NCBI RefSeq assembly: GCF_900142365.1
Contig: NZ_FRAP01000007.1
Location: 124,001 to 188,000, forward strand
Direction of reading: 5' to 3'
Length of the DNA: 64,000 nt
Origin: Pseudonocardia thermophila
GTDB lineage: Bacteria > Actinomycetota > Actinomycetes > Mycobacteriales > Pseudonocardiaceae
Position numbers and translations under genes: made by a program. Numbering within the stretch: the stretch's first letter is position 1; every line of letters starts with the position of its first letter. A model generated the notes under the pieces. That model ran no database searches, had not been told where the DNA came from, and was given only the letters and a program-made list of their open reading frames with translations. This document shows, one piece after another, positions 43,568 to 51,010 of the stretch.

Positions 43568-45732
43568 CCCCGGTCACCGCCTGCCGCCATCGCCATCGCC
43601 TCCTTCTCCTCGCGCGTGGCGAACAGCCCGGACGGCGCGACGATCTTCGACGGCACCGCGGGTGCCTCCGTCGTCGGCCACGGTGTGGGCGAGGTCAGCG
43701 CCCGGTACCAGACCACCACCGCGTTGGCGATCACGATGATGATCAGCAGCGCGAACACCGCGGACAGGATGCCGTCGACGGTGGAGTTGACGACGACGGC
43801 CCGCATGTCGTCGAGGTCCTTCGCCGGCGCGAGCACCCGGCCCTCCGCCAGTGCCTCGGCGAACCGGGCCCGCTGGGCGAAGAAGCCCAGCGTCGGGTCG
43901 GGGGAGAAGATCTTCTGGTAGCTGGCGGTGAGCGTGACCGCCGCGTCCCAGGCCAGCGGGATGCCGGTGACCCACGCGTACTTCGCCCGGCCGGACGTGA
44001 TCAGCAGCGTGGTGCACACGGTCAGCGCGACGGCGGCGAGCAGCTGGTTGGCGATGCCGAACAGCGGGAACAGCTGGTTGATGCCGCCCAGCGGGTCGGT
44101 CACCCCGGCGTAGAGGAAGTACCCCCACGCCCCGACGACGACGGCGCTGCACAGGTAGAGGCCCGGCTTCCAGTTCACGTTCGCCATCGGCTTGTAGATG
44201 TTGCCGAGGGTGTCCTGGAGCATGTAGCGCCCGACGCGGGTGCCGGCGTCCACCGTCGTGAGGATGAACAGCGCCTCGAACATGATCGCGAAGTGGTACC
44301 AGAACGCCTTCAGCGCGGTTCCGCCGAAGATCGCCGAGAAGATCTCGGCCATACCGACGGCCAGCGTGGGGGCGCCACCGGTCCGGGCGACGAGCGTGCT
44401 CTCCTGCACCGACGCGGCCGCAGCGGCCAGCTGCTCAGGGGTGATGACGAAGCCGAGCCGGTTCACCGCCTCCGACGCGGACTCCAGCGTGGGGCCGAGG
44501 AACCCGGCGGGGGAGTTCATCGCGAAGTACAGGCCCGGGTCGAGGATGCAGGCCGCGATCAGGGCCATGACCGCGACGAACGACTCCATCAGCATCGCGC
44601 CGTAGCCGATGAGCCGCACCTGCGACTCCTTCTCCACCAGCTTCGGAGTGGTGCCGGAGGAGATCAGCGCGTGGAACCCGGACAGCGCGCCGCAGGCGAT
44701 CGTGATGAACACGAACGGGAACAGCGACCCGGCGAACACCGGCCCGTTCCCGGTGAGCGCGAACTCGGTGATGGCGGTGGTGTTGAGCACCGGCGCCGAC
44801 AGCACCACGCCGACGGCGAGCAGCACGATCGTGCCGATCTTCATGAAGGTCGACAGGTAGTCGCGCGGTGCCAGCAGCAGCCACACCGGTAGCACCGACG
44901 CGGCGAAGCCGTAGATCACCAGGCAGATGACCAGCGTGCGCGGGTCGAGCGTGAAGAACGGCGCGAGCTCCGACTCCTGCACCCATCCGCCCGCGACGAT
45001 CGCCAGCAGCAGCAGAGCCACACCGATGAGGCTGGTCTCCACGACTCGGCCCGGGCGGATGTGGCGCAGGTAGATCCCCATGAAGATCGCGATCGGGATG
45101 GTCATCGCGATCGAGAACGTGCCCCACGGCGACTTCGCGAGCGCGTTGACGACGACCAGCGCCAGCACGGCGAGCAGGATGATCATGATCGCGAACACGG
45201 CGATCAGGGCGGCCGCGCCGCCGATCGGGCCGATCTCGTCGCGGGCCATCTGGCCGAGGCTGCGGCCGTCGCGGCGCATCGAGAAGAACAGCGTGACCAT
45301 GTCCTGCACCGCGCCGGCGAGGATCACCCCGACGATGATCCAGATCGTGCCGGGCAGGTAGCCCATCTGCGCGGCGAGCACCGGGCCGACCAGCGGGCCC
45401 GCACCGGCGATCGCGGCGAAGTGGTGGCCGAACAGCACCCGCCGGTCGGTCGGCTGGTAGTCGGTGCCGTTGTCGAGCCGTTCCGCGGGGGTGGCGCGGT
45501 CGTCGTCGACCCGCAGCACCCGTTTGACGATGAAGCGGGCGTAGAAGCGATAGGCGATGGCGTACGAACCGAGCGCGGCCGCGACGATCCAGATCGCCGA
45601 GATCCGTTCTCCGCGCGCCAGCGCCAGCACGCTCCAGGCGACGGCGCCGACGAGCGCGACCGCGGTCCAGATGATGATCTGGCGTGGCGACAGGCGCGAC
45701 CGCTGCCGGTCGTCCCTTTCCCGTACGATCAC
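43564..45732 (-). CDS. cstA: carbon starvation protein CstA family, pyruvate/peptide transporter
   Basis: This 722-residue membrane protein with 16 or more hydrophobic segments matches CstA: DDDRATPAERLDNGTDYQPT, LFGHHFAAIAGAGPLVGPVL near residue 85 and GINQLFPLFGIANQLLAAVAL near residue 565 are recognisable. It transports pyruvate, and in some bacteria has been linked to peptide uptake, during carbon limitation. GTG 45732 has GGAGGG 5 bases upstream. It is coupled to ybdD by a GTGA overlap and is divergent from a sodium:solute symporter gene, so two carbon uptake systems share a control region. Confidence 0.93.
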   Translation of the reverse strand: MIVRERDDRQRSRLSPRQIIIWTAVALVGAVAWSVLALARGERISAIWIVAAALGSYAIAYRFYARFIVKRVLRVDDDRATPAERLDNGTDYQPTDRRVLFGHHFAAIAGAGPLVGPVLAAQMGYLPGTIWIIVGVILAGAVQDMVTLFFSMRRDGRSLGQMARDEIGPIGGAAALIAVFAIMIILLAVLALVVVNALAKSPWGTFSIAMTIPIAIFMGIYLRHIRPGRVVETSLIGVALLLLAIVAGGWVQESELAPFFTLDPRTLVICLVIYGFAASVLPVWLLLAPRDYLSTFMKIGTIVLLAVGVVLSAPVLNTTAITEFALTGNGPVFAGSLFPFVFITIACGALSGFHALISSGTTPKLVEKESQVRLIGYGAMLMESFVAVMALIAACILDPGLYFAMNSPAGFLGPTLESASEAVNRLGFVITPEQLAAAAASVQESTLVARTGGAPTLAVGMAEIFSAIFGGTALKAFWYHFAIMFEALFILTTVDAGTRVGRYMLQDTLGNIYKPMANVNWKPGLYLCSAVVVGAWGYFLYAGVTDPLGGINQLFPLFGIANQLLAAVALTVCTTLLITSGRAKYAWVTGIPLAWDAAVTLTASYQKIFSPDPTLGFFAQRARFAEALAEGRVLAPAKDLDDMRAVVVNSTVDGILSAVFALLIIIVIANAVVVWYRALTSPTPWPTTEAPAVPSKIVAPSGLFATREEKEAMAMAAGGDRG

Positions 45733-45770
45733 GAGCCCTCCTGCAGACCAGGCCGCAGCTGCGGTGCTGC

Positions 45771-45796
45771 GGCTCCGCCCCCTCAGTTGCGGAGCC
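45771..45796. repeat. 8-bp inverted repeat in the cstA leader region
   Basis: GGCTCCGC at 45771-45778 pairs with GCGGAGCC at 45789-45796 across a 10-base loop, 39-64 bases upstream of the cstA GTG. The 205-base divergent gap holds no gene. It may be an RNA hairpin in the leader or an operator. TTGACA at 45808 faces the symporter but lacks a good -10 partner. Confidence 0.35.
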
Positions 45797-45937
45797 CCCG
45801 CATCCGGTTGACACGCTCCCGGCAACTTTTCCGGTGGGTTGCGCGCGGCCGGACGGCTCACGCACCGTGCAGGTGGCCGGTGGACAGCCGCTGCGCCACG
45901 GCGTAGCTTCTCCGGCCGATCGGATGCGAGGAGCCGC

Positions 45938-47422
45938 ATGATCAAGTGGGGGGAGACGCTCGCCTTCGTCGGCGTGCTCCTCGCCGCCTCCGCCCTCGCG
46001 GTCACCGCGCGCCGCCTACGACCGATCGAGAAGCTCCCCGACCTGCCCGGCTGGGCGCTGGCGGACCGTTCGCTCGGCCCCGTCACGACGTGGTTCCTGC
46101 TCGGCGGCTCGATCTTCACCGCCTACACGTTCGCCGCCGTGCCCGGGCTGGTGTACGCCGCGGGCGCCATCGGGTTCTTCCCGTTCGTCTACACCGCGCT
46201 GCTGTGCCCGGTCCTGTTCGTGCTGCTCCCGCGGCTGTGGCGGGCCGCCCGGGACGCAGGCGCGGTCACGGTGGCCGACTGGGTGCGCCACCGCTACGGC
46301 TCCCCGGCCCTCATGCTCGCCGTCGCGCTCACCGGCGTGCTCGCGACCATGCCCTACATCGCGCTGCAGCTCATCGGGGTGCGGGCGGTGCTCATCGCCG
46401 GCGGGCTCTACCCGCCCGGCCTGGTCGGCGACCTCGCGCTGACCGCCGTGTTCGCCGTCCTGGCGGTCGCCACCTACCGCAGCGGCCTGCGTGCGCCGAC
46501 GGTGATCGCGTTCTTCAAGGGCGTGCTGATCTTCACCGCGACGATCGGCGTGCTGCTCGTCGTGCTCCACCTGCTGGGCGGGCCGGACGCTGCGCTGGCC
46601 ACCGCCGAACGCCGGCTCGGCGCGACGACGGGCCGTTCGCTGTTCCTCGATCCCGAGCTCGGCCCGGCGTTCGTCTCGCTCGCCGTCGGCTCGGCGCTCG
46701 CGCTGCCCATGTACCCGCACGTGCTCACGGCCGCGTTCGCCGCCGACGGCCCGGCCGCGCTGCGGCGGGCCAGCGTCGCCATGCCGGCCTGGACGATGCT
46801 CCTGGGCCTGTTCAGCGTGCTGGCCGTGGCCGCGCTCGCCGCCGGGATCACGGCGCCGCCCGGCCGGGCCGAGGTGGCCGTGCCGATGCTGGTCTCGGCC
46901 GTGGTCCCGGCGGAGGCCAGCGGCATCGTGTTCGGCGCGCTGGTGGTCGGGGCGCTGGTGCCGGCCGCGGTCATGTCGGTGGCTGTCGCGGCGCTGTTCA
47001 CCCGCAACGTCTACGTCCCGTTCTTCCACCCGACGGCGACGCCGAAGCACGAGGTGCGGGTGTCGCGGATGGTGTCGCTCTTGGTCAAGTTCGCCGCGAT
47101 CGGGTTCGTCTTCGGGCTGCGCGAGCAGGACTCGATCAACCTGCAGCTGCTCGGCGGTGTCTGGATCCTGCAGACGATGCCCGCCGTCGTGCTCGGCCTC
47201 GTCAGCAGCTGGTGGCACCGCCACGGACTGCTCGCCGGTTGGCTGGCCGGGATGGTGACCGGCACCGTGCTCGTCGTCGTGCGCGGGTTCACCTCGGTCG
47301 TCGCGGTCGGCTCCGTGCTGCTGTACGTTGCCCTGGTCGCGCTGGCCGTCAACCTCGCGGTGGCCGCCGTCGCGACGATCGTGCTGCGCCGACGGGGGAG
47401 CGGGGCGGTGATGTCGACATGA
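45938..47422 (+). CDS. sodium:solute symporter family (SSS) transporter
   Basis: This 494-residue protein has about 13 hydrophobic segments and the SSS-type features DRSLGPVTTWFLLGGSIFTAYTF near residue 45, GAVTVADWVRHRYGS near 108 and SAVVPAEASGIVFGALVVGALVPAAVMSV near 325. Relatives import monocarboxylates such as acetate, pyruvate and propionate. GAGGAG precedes ATG 45938. Its last codons overlap the start of an ECF sigma gene by ATGA, which is unusual for a transporter. Confidence 0.88.
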   Translation: MIKWGETLAFVGVLLAASALAVTARRLRPIEKLPDLPGWALADRSLGPVTTWFLLGGSIFTAYTFAAVPGLVYAAGAIGFFPFVYTALLCPVLFVLLPRLWRAARDAGAVTVADWVRHRYGSPALMLAVALTGVLATMPYIALQLIGVRAVLIAGGLYPPGLVGDLALTAVFAVLAVATYRSGLRAPTVIAFFKGVLIFTATIGVLLVVLHLLGGPDAALATAERRLGATTGRSLFLDPELGPAFVSLAVGSALALPMYPHVLTAAFAADGPAALRRASVAMPAWTMLLGLFSVLAVAALAAGITAPPGRAEVAVPMLVSAVVPAEASGIVFGALVVGALVPAAVMSVAVAALFTRNVYVPFFHPTATPKHEVRVSRMVSLLVKFAAIGFVFGLREQDSINLQLLGGVWILQTMPAVVLGLVSSWWHRHGLLAGWLAGMVTGTVLVVVRGFTSVVAVGSVLLYVALVALAVNLAVAAVATIVLRRRGSGAVMST

Positions 47423-47979
47423 TCGGCTGGTGGGGGATCGCGGAGCGGGCCGCGGACGTGCCGGAGACCCGTGCCGAGGAGATCCACGACGATCGCGATC
47501 GCGCGGTCGAGGCGCTGTTCTCCGAGCACCGCCGGTCGCTGATCCGGCTCGCCGTCCTGCTGGGCGCCGACGACGCCGAGGACATCGTCTCCGAGGCCTT
47601 CTACCACCTCTACCGCCGGTGGCGGCGGCTGCGCTCGACCGACGCCGCGCTGGCCTACCTGCGCTCGGTCGTGATCAACCGGACCCGGATGCGGCTGCGG
47701 CACCTGCAGGTGGCCCGCCGGCAGCTGCAGCGCGACTCCGGGGAGAGCCCGGCGGTGTCCAGCGAGGCGCTGGCGCTGCTGCGCGACGACCAGCGCGCGG
47801 TCGTGGCGGCACTGGCGAGCCTCCCGGATCGGCAGCGAGAGGCGCTGGTGCTGCGATACTGGATGGAGCTGCGCGAACGCGAGATCGCCGACGCCATGGG
47901 GATCTCGCCCGGAGCGGTCAAGACGCACGTGTCCCGGGGGATGGCCGCGCTGACCCGCGCGATGGAGGAGCGACGGTGA
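47419..47979 (+). CDS. ECF RNA polymerase sigma factor, SigE-like family
   Basis: This 186-residue sigma-70 factor has region 2 (ALFSEHRRSLIRLAVLLG, then AEDIVSEAFYHLYRRW near residue 55) and region 4 (LPDRQREALVLRYWMELRER, then IADAMGISPGAVKTHVSRGM). It lacks region 3, so it is an ECF sigma factor of the actinobacterial SigE-like group. ATG 47419 overlaps the symporter stop, and its own stop overlaps the next GTG. It is probably held inactive by the one-TM protein downstream. What it senses and which promoters it reads cannot be told. Confidence 0.9.
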   Translation: MIGWWGIAERAADVPETRAEEIHDDRDRAVEALFSEHRRSLIRLAVLLGADDAEDIVSEAFYHLYRRWRRLRSTDAALAYLRSVVINRTRMRLRHLQVARRQLQRDSGESPAVSSEALALLRDDQRAVVAALASLPDRQREALVLRYWMELREREIADAMGISPGAVKTHVSRGMAALTRAMEERR

Positions 47980-48278
47980 ACGACAGGGGCACGGACGAGC
48001 GGTTGCGCGACGCCCTCCAGGCACTCGCGGCGGGTGTGCCGGAGACGCCGGAGGACTTCCGCGCCGCGAGCTCGCAGTGGCGCCGCCGGGAGCGCCGCCG
48101 CCGCATCGTGCTCGCCGTCCTCGCGACCGTGGTGTTCGTCGTCGCCGACGGCCTGGCGCTGTGGGCGCTCAACCAGGCCGACCCCGACGCGCACGTGATC
48201 TTCTCCGACCCCGCGCCGGGCGTGACCGCCCCGCAGGACCCGAGCGCCGTGCCGCCGGTCCGCGCGGGCCAGCCCTGA
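47976..48278 (+). CDS. one-TM protein, putative anti-sigma factor
   Basis: This 100-residue protein has an N-terminal acidic-basic helical part (RLRDALQALAAGVPETPEDF), a basic stop, one membrane helix (IVLAVLATVVFVVADGLALWAL) and a short outer Pro-rich tail. It starts by a GTGA overlap with the sigma gene. The position and layout are those of a membrane anti-sigma, but I see no HxxxCxxC zinc motif, so the role rests on context. Confidence 0.6.
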   Translation: MNDRGTDERLRDALQALAAGVPETPEDFRAASSQWRRRERRRRIVLAVLATVVFVVADGLALWALNQADPDAHVIFSDPAPGVTAPQDPSAVPPVRAGQP

Positions 48279-48293
48279 CCCGGGGAGGTGGCC

Positions 48294-50171
48294 GTGGGCC
48301 TGCCGATGCCGTTGGCGCGCGTGCTCGACGCGGTGCAGGGCCGCCGGACCCGGGTGCACGGGGAGCCCGCGGTGCGGTGGCTGTCGGTGCCGCAGCTGGT
48401 GCGCACGGCCGTCGAGGTCATGCAGGCCGCGTCGTTCGCGAAGTTCGCCGACAAGCGCGAGACGATGGCCACCACCCCGCGCGAGTTCTACCGGTTGCCC
48501 GATCCCGGGCGGGAGGACGTCTGGGTGGACTACGTCGCCGACACCGGTGACGGCTTCGACGCCACGTTCGCGACCGCCCGCTGCGTGTCCGGCGGCGCAT
48601 CGGTGCCGATCGCGGCGACCGGGGCAGGCGCCCGCCCGGCTCAGGCCGATCTGCTGGTGCTGGGCGGTGACGAGGTGTACCCGACGGCGTCGGCGCTGCA
48701 GTACGAGCTGCGGTTCAACGAGGTCTTCCGGGCCGCGGCGAGCCTGGACCACGTGTTCGACCTCCCGCCGGTCGTGGCGCTGCCGGGCAACCACGACTGG
48801 TACGACGGGCTGGCCGCGTTCCGGCGCAACTTCTGCGAGTCGTGGGTCCTGCGCACCCCCGCCGGCCGCGGCGATCCGGTGCCTGCACCGATCCCCGTCC
48901 CGCCGCCCGCGGAACGCGACGACGTCGGCGGCTGGGGCGCGTTCCAGTCGCGCAGCTACTTCGCGGTCCAGCTGTCGCCGCGGTGGTGGCTGTGGGCCGT
49001 CGACAGCCAGCTGGACGCCCCGATCGACGCCGAGCAGCTCGCCTACTTCCGCGCCGCCCGCGCCCTGCTCGGCGACGCGAAGATCATCCTGTGCACGGCG
49101 AGCCCGAGCTGGCTGGAGGCGTCGGGCCGCGAGCTGTACTCCGCGGAGGCCGACAGCCCGCTCTACACGCTGCTGTGGTTCGTCGACCGCGTGCTCGGTG
49201 CCGCCGAGCGGCACCGGGTGCGGCTCGTGCTGACCGGCGACCAGCACCACTACTCCCGCTACACCTGCACCGACCCGGTCGAGCCGCCGCCCGCCGCCGA
49301 ACCGGGCGCGGAGCCGGCCGGGGAGCTGGCCGAGGAGCCCGAGCCGTTCTGCCCGGAGCTGGTGACGTGCGGCGGCGGGGGAGCGTCGCTCGCCGCCACC
49401 CACCACCTGCCGGAACGGCTCGGGTTCGCGCTGCAGCCGTGGCCGAGCGGTTCCGGCGCGGGCGTGCACTACGAGCGCCGCACCTGCTACCCGGACGTGG
49501 ACGTCTCGCGCCGCATCGGCACCTCGCAGTTCCTGTCGGCCGCGTGGCGCAACGGGCCGTCACTGCCGCTGCTGGTCGGCGCGGTCGACTACGTGCTGTT
49601 CCTGGCGTTCGCGCTGAACTGGCCGCTGTCCTGGGCGCGGGCGTGGCAGTTCTGGGTGCCGACGGTGGTCGTGGCCGGGATCCTCTACGGCTACGCGACC
49701 AGCGGCACCAAGGAACGGCGTTCCCGCAGACCGCGGGACCGGGCCAGAGCACTGCTCACCCTGGGCCACACGCTCGGCCACCTCGCCGTCGCCGCGCTGG
49801 TCGCGCTGCTCGCCGCCGCGCTCGGCGACCCGCCGACCGCGCCGTGGTACGTGATGATCTGGGCGTACCCGCTGCTGGCCGTCCTGGGCACGGTGGTGTT
49901 CGTGACCTACCTGCAGATCGCCGACCGCTTCGGCTGCCACACCCTTGAGGCGTTCTCCGGGCTGCGGATCGACGGCTACAAGTCCCACCTGCGGCTGCGG
50001 GTCGCCGCCGACGAGGTGGAGATCCACGTGCTCGGTATCGAGGAGGTGCCACCCGCGCGGCGCGCCGCCGATCTCGCCAGGGTGCTGCCGAGGGTGCACC
50101 TCGTCGAGTCGTTCACGGTGCCGTGGTCGGCGCGGGACCGGGCGCGGGAGGCGGTACCGGAGTCCGCGTAG
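48294..50171 (+). CDS. membrane-anchored metallophosphoesterase
   Basis: This 625-residue protein joins a calcineurin-like phosphoesterase domain to about four C-terminal membrane helices. Metal-binding segments are DTGDGFD near residue 82, LGGDEVYP near residue 118, LPGNHDWYDG near residue 162 and LTGDQHHYSR near residue 313. The first motif reads D-x-G instead of D-x-H, a change seen in some relatives. GTG 48294 is chosen because GGAGG lies 6 bases upstream; GTG 48288 overlaps it. It follows the putative anti-sigma gene by 15 bases and could be in the same transcript. The substrate is unknown. Confidence 0.82.
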   Translation: MGLPMPLARVLDAVQGRRTRVHGEPAVRWLSVPQLVRTAVEVMQAASFAKFADKRETMATTPREFYRLPDPGREDVWVDYVADTGDGFDATFATARCVSGGASVPIAATGAGARPAQADLLVLGGDEVYPTASALQYELRFNEVFRAAASLDHVFDLPPVVALPGNHDWYDGLAAFRRNFCESWVLRTPAGRGDPVPAPIPVPPPAERDDVGGWGAFQSRSYFAVQLSPRWWLWAVDSQLDAPIDAEQLAYFRAARALLGDAKIILCTASPSWLEASGRELYSAEADSPLYTLLWFVDRVLGAAERHRVRLVLTGDQHHYSRYTCTDPVEPPPAAEPGAEPAGELAEEPEPFCPELVTCGGGGASLAATHHLPERLGFALQPWPSGSGAGVHYERRTCYPDVDVSRRIGTSQFLSAAWRNGPSLPLLVGAVDYVLFLAFALNWPLSWARAWQFWVPTVVVAGILYGYATSGTKERRSRRPRDRARALLTLGHTLGHLAVAALVALLAAALGDPPTAPWYVMIWAYPLLAVLGTVVFVTYLQIADRFGCHTLEAFSGLRIDGYKSHLRLRVAADEVEIHVLGIEEVPPARRAADLARVLPRVHLVESFTVPWSARDRAREAVPESA

Positions 50172-50189
50172 CTCGCTCCTGCCGATCTC

Positions 50190-50940
50190 ATGCGCGCTCG
50201 TGGACGACATCCGGGCGCTGCGGTCGTCGTCACCGGTGGCGCACAAGGACTCGGGCTGGAGATCGCCCGGACCGTGACGGGGGAGGGCGCGCACGCCGTC
50301 CTCCTCGACGTCGACGAGGCGGCGCTCGCCGCGGCGGGTACCGCCTTCGGGCGGTCCTGCACGACGCACGTCTGCGACATCCGCGACGCCGCGGCCGTCG
50401 ACGCGGTGCTGGCCGCCGTGCAGGACCGCTGGCCCGCCGGTGTGCGGGCGCTGGTGAACAACGCGGGCGTGTTCACCGACGACGCGATCGAGGTGGTGCA
50501 GCCCGGCCGGGCGGAGCTGGCAGTCGCCGTGAACGTGCACGGCACGATGACCGTCACGAACGCGGTCCTCGACCGCGGGCTGCTCGATCCGCGCTCCGGC
50601 CAGATCGTGTTCGTCAACTCCTCGGCCGGTGACCCGCCGGGATCGGGCACGGGCGCTTCGGAGCGCCACTACGCGGTGTCGAAGGGCGCTGACCGCGTAC
50701 GCGCGGGTGATCGCGGGGGCCTGCGCGAAGCGCGGCCGGATCCGGGTGACGACGCTCTACCCGGGTGGGATGGACACCGACCTCTACGCGAACGCCGGCA
50801 CGGCGCCGGAGGTGAGCCACGGCCAGGAGTGGATGATGCCGCCCGAGCGGGTGGCCGCCGCGGTGGCGTTCGTGCTGCGGTTGCTGGAGGACACCGTCGT
50901 CTCGCGGCTCACGATCGGGCCGAACCTCGGGCCCCGCTGA
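50190..50940 (+). pseudogene. SDR family oxidoreductase with one frameshift
   Basis: Read in two frames, this is a near-complete short-chain dehydrogenase: VVVTGGAQGLGLEIA near residue 12, LVNNAGVF near residue 88, the catalytic Ser in FVNSSAG and YAVSK near residue 165, then in the second frame ALTAYARVIAG, RIRVTTLYPGGMDTDLY and the C-terminus. The break lies near 50686, where GGCGCTGACC needs one more base to restore KGALTAYA. A single missing base could be a true mutation or a sequence error. Start ATG 50190 lies 18 bases after the phosphoesterase stop. Confidence 0.8.
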
Positions 50941-50958
50941 ACCCGGGCGGAACGACGA

Positions 50959-50997
50959 CAGCGGCCCGGCCGCCGGGGGTCGGCGACCGGGCCGCTG
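50959..50997. terminator. 11-bp hairpin between convergent SDR and molybdenum hydroxylase genes
   Basis: CAGCGGCCCGG at 50959-50969 pairs perfectly with CCGGGCCGCTG at 50987-50997. It lies in the 70-base gap between two convergent stops, as expected for a bidirectional terminator. Confidence 0.6.
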
Positions 50998-51010
50998 CAT
51001 GCCGCCACTG

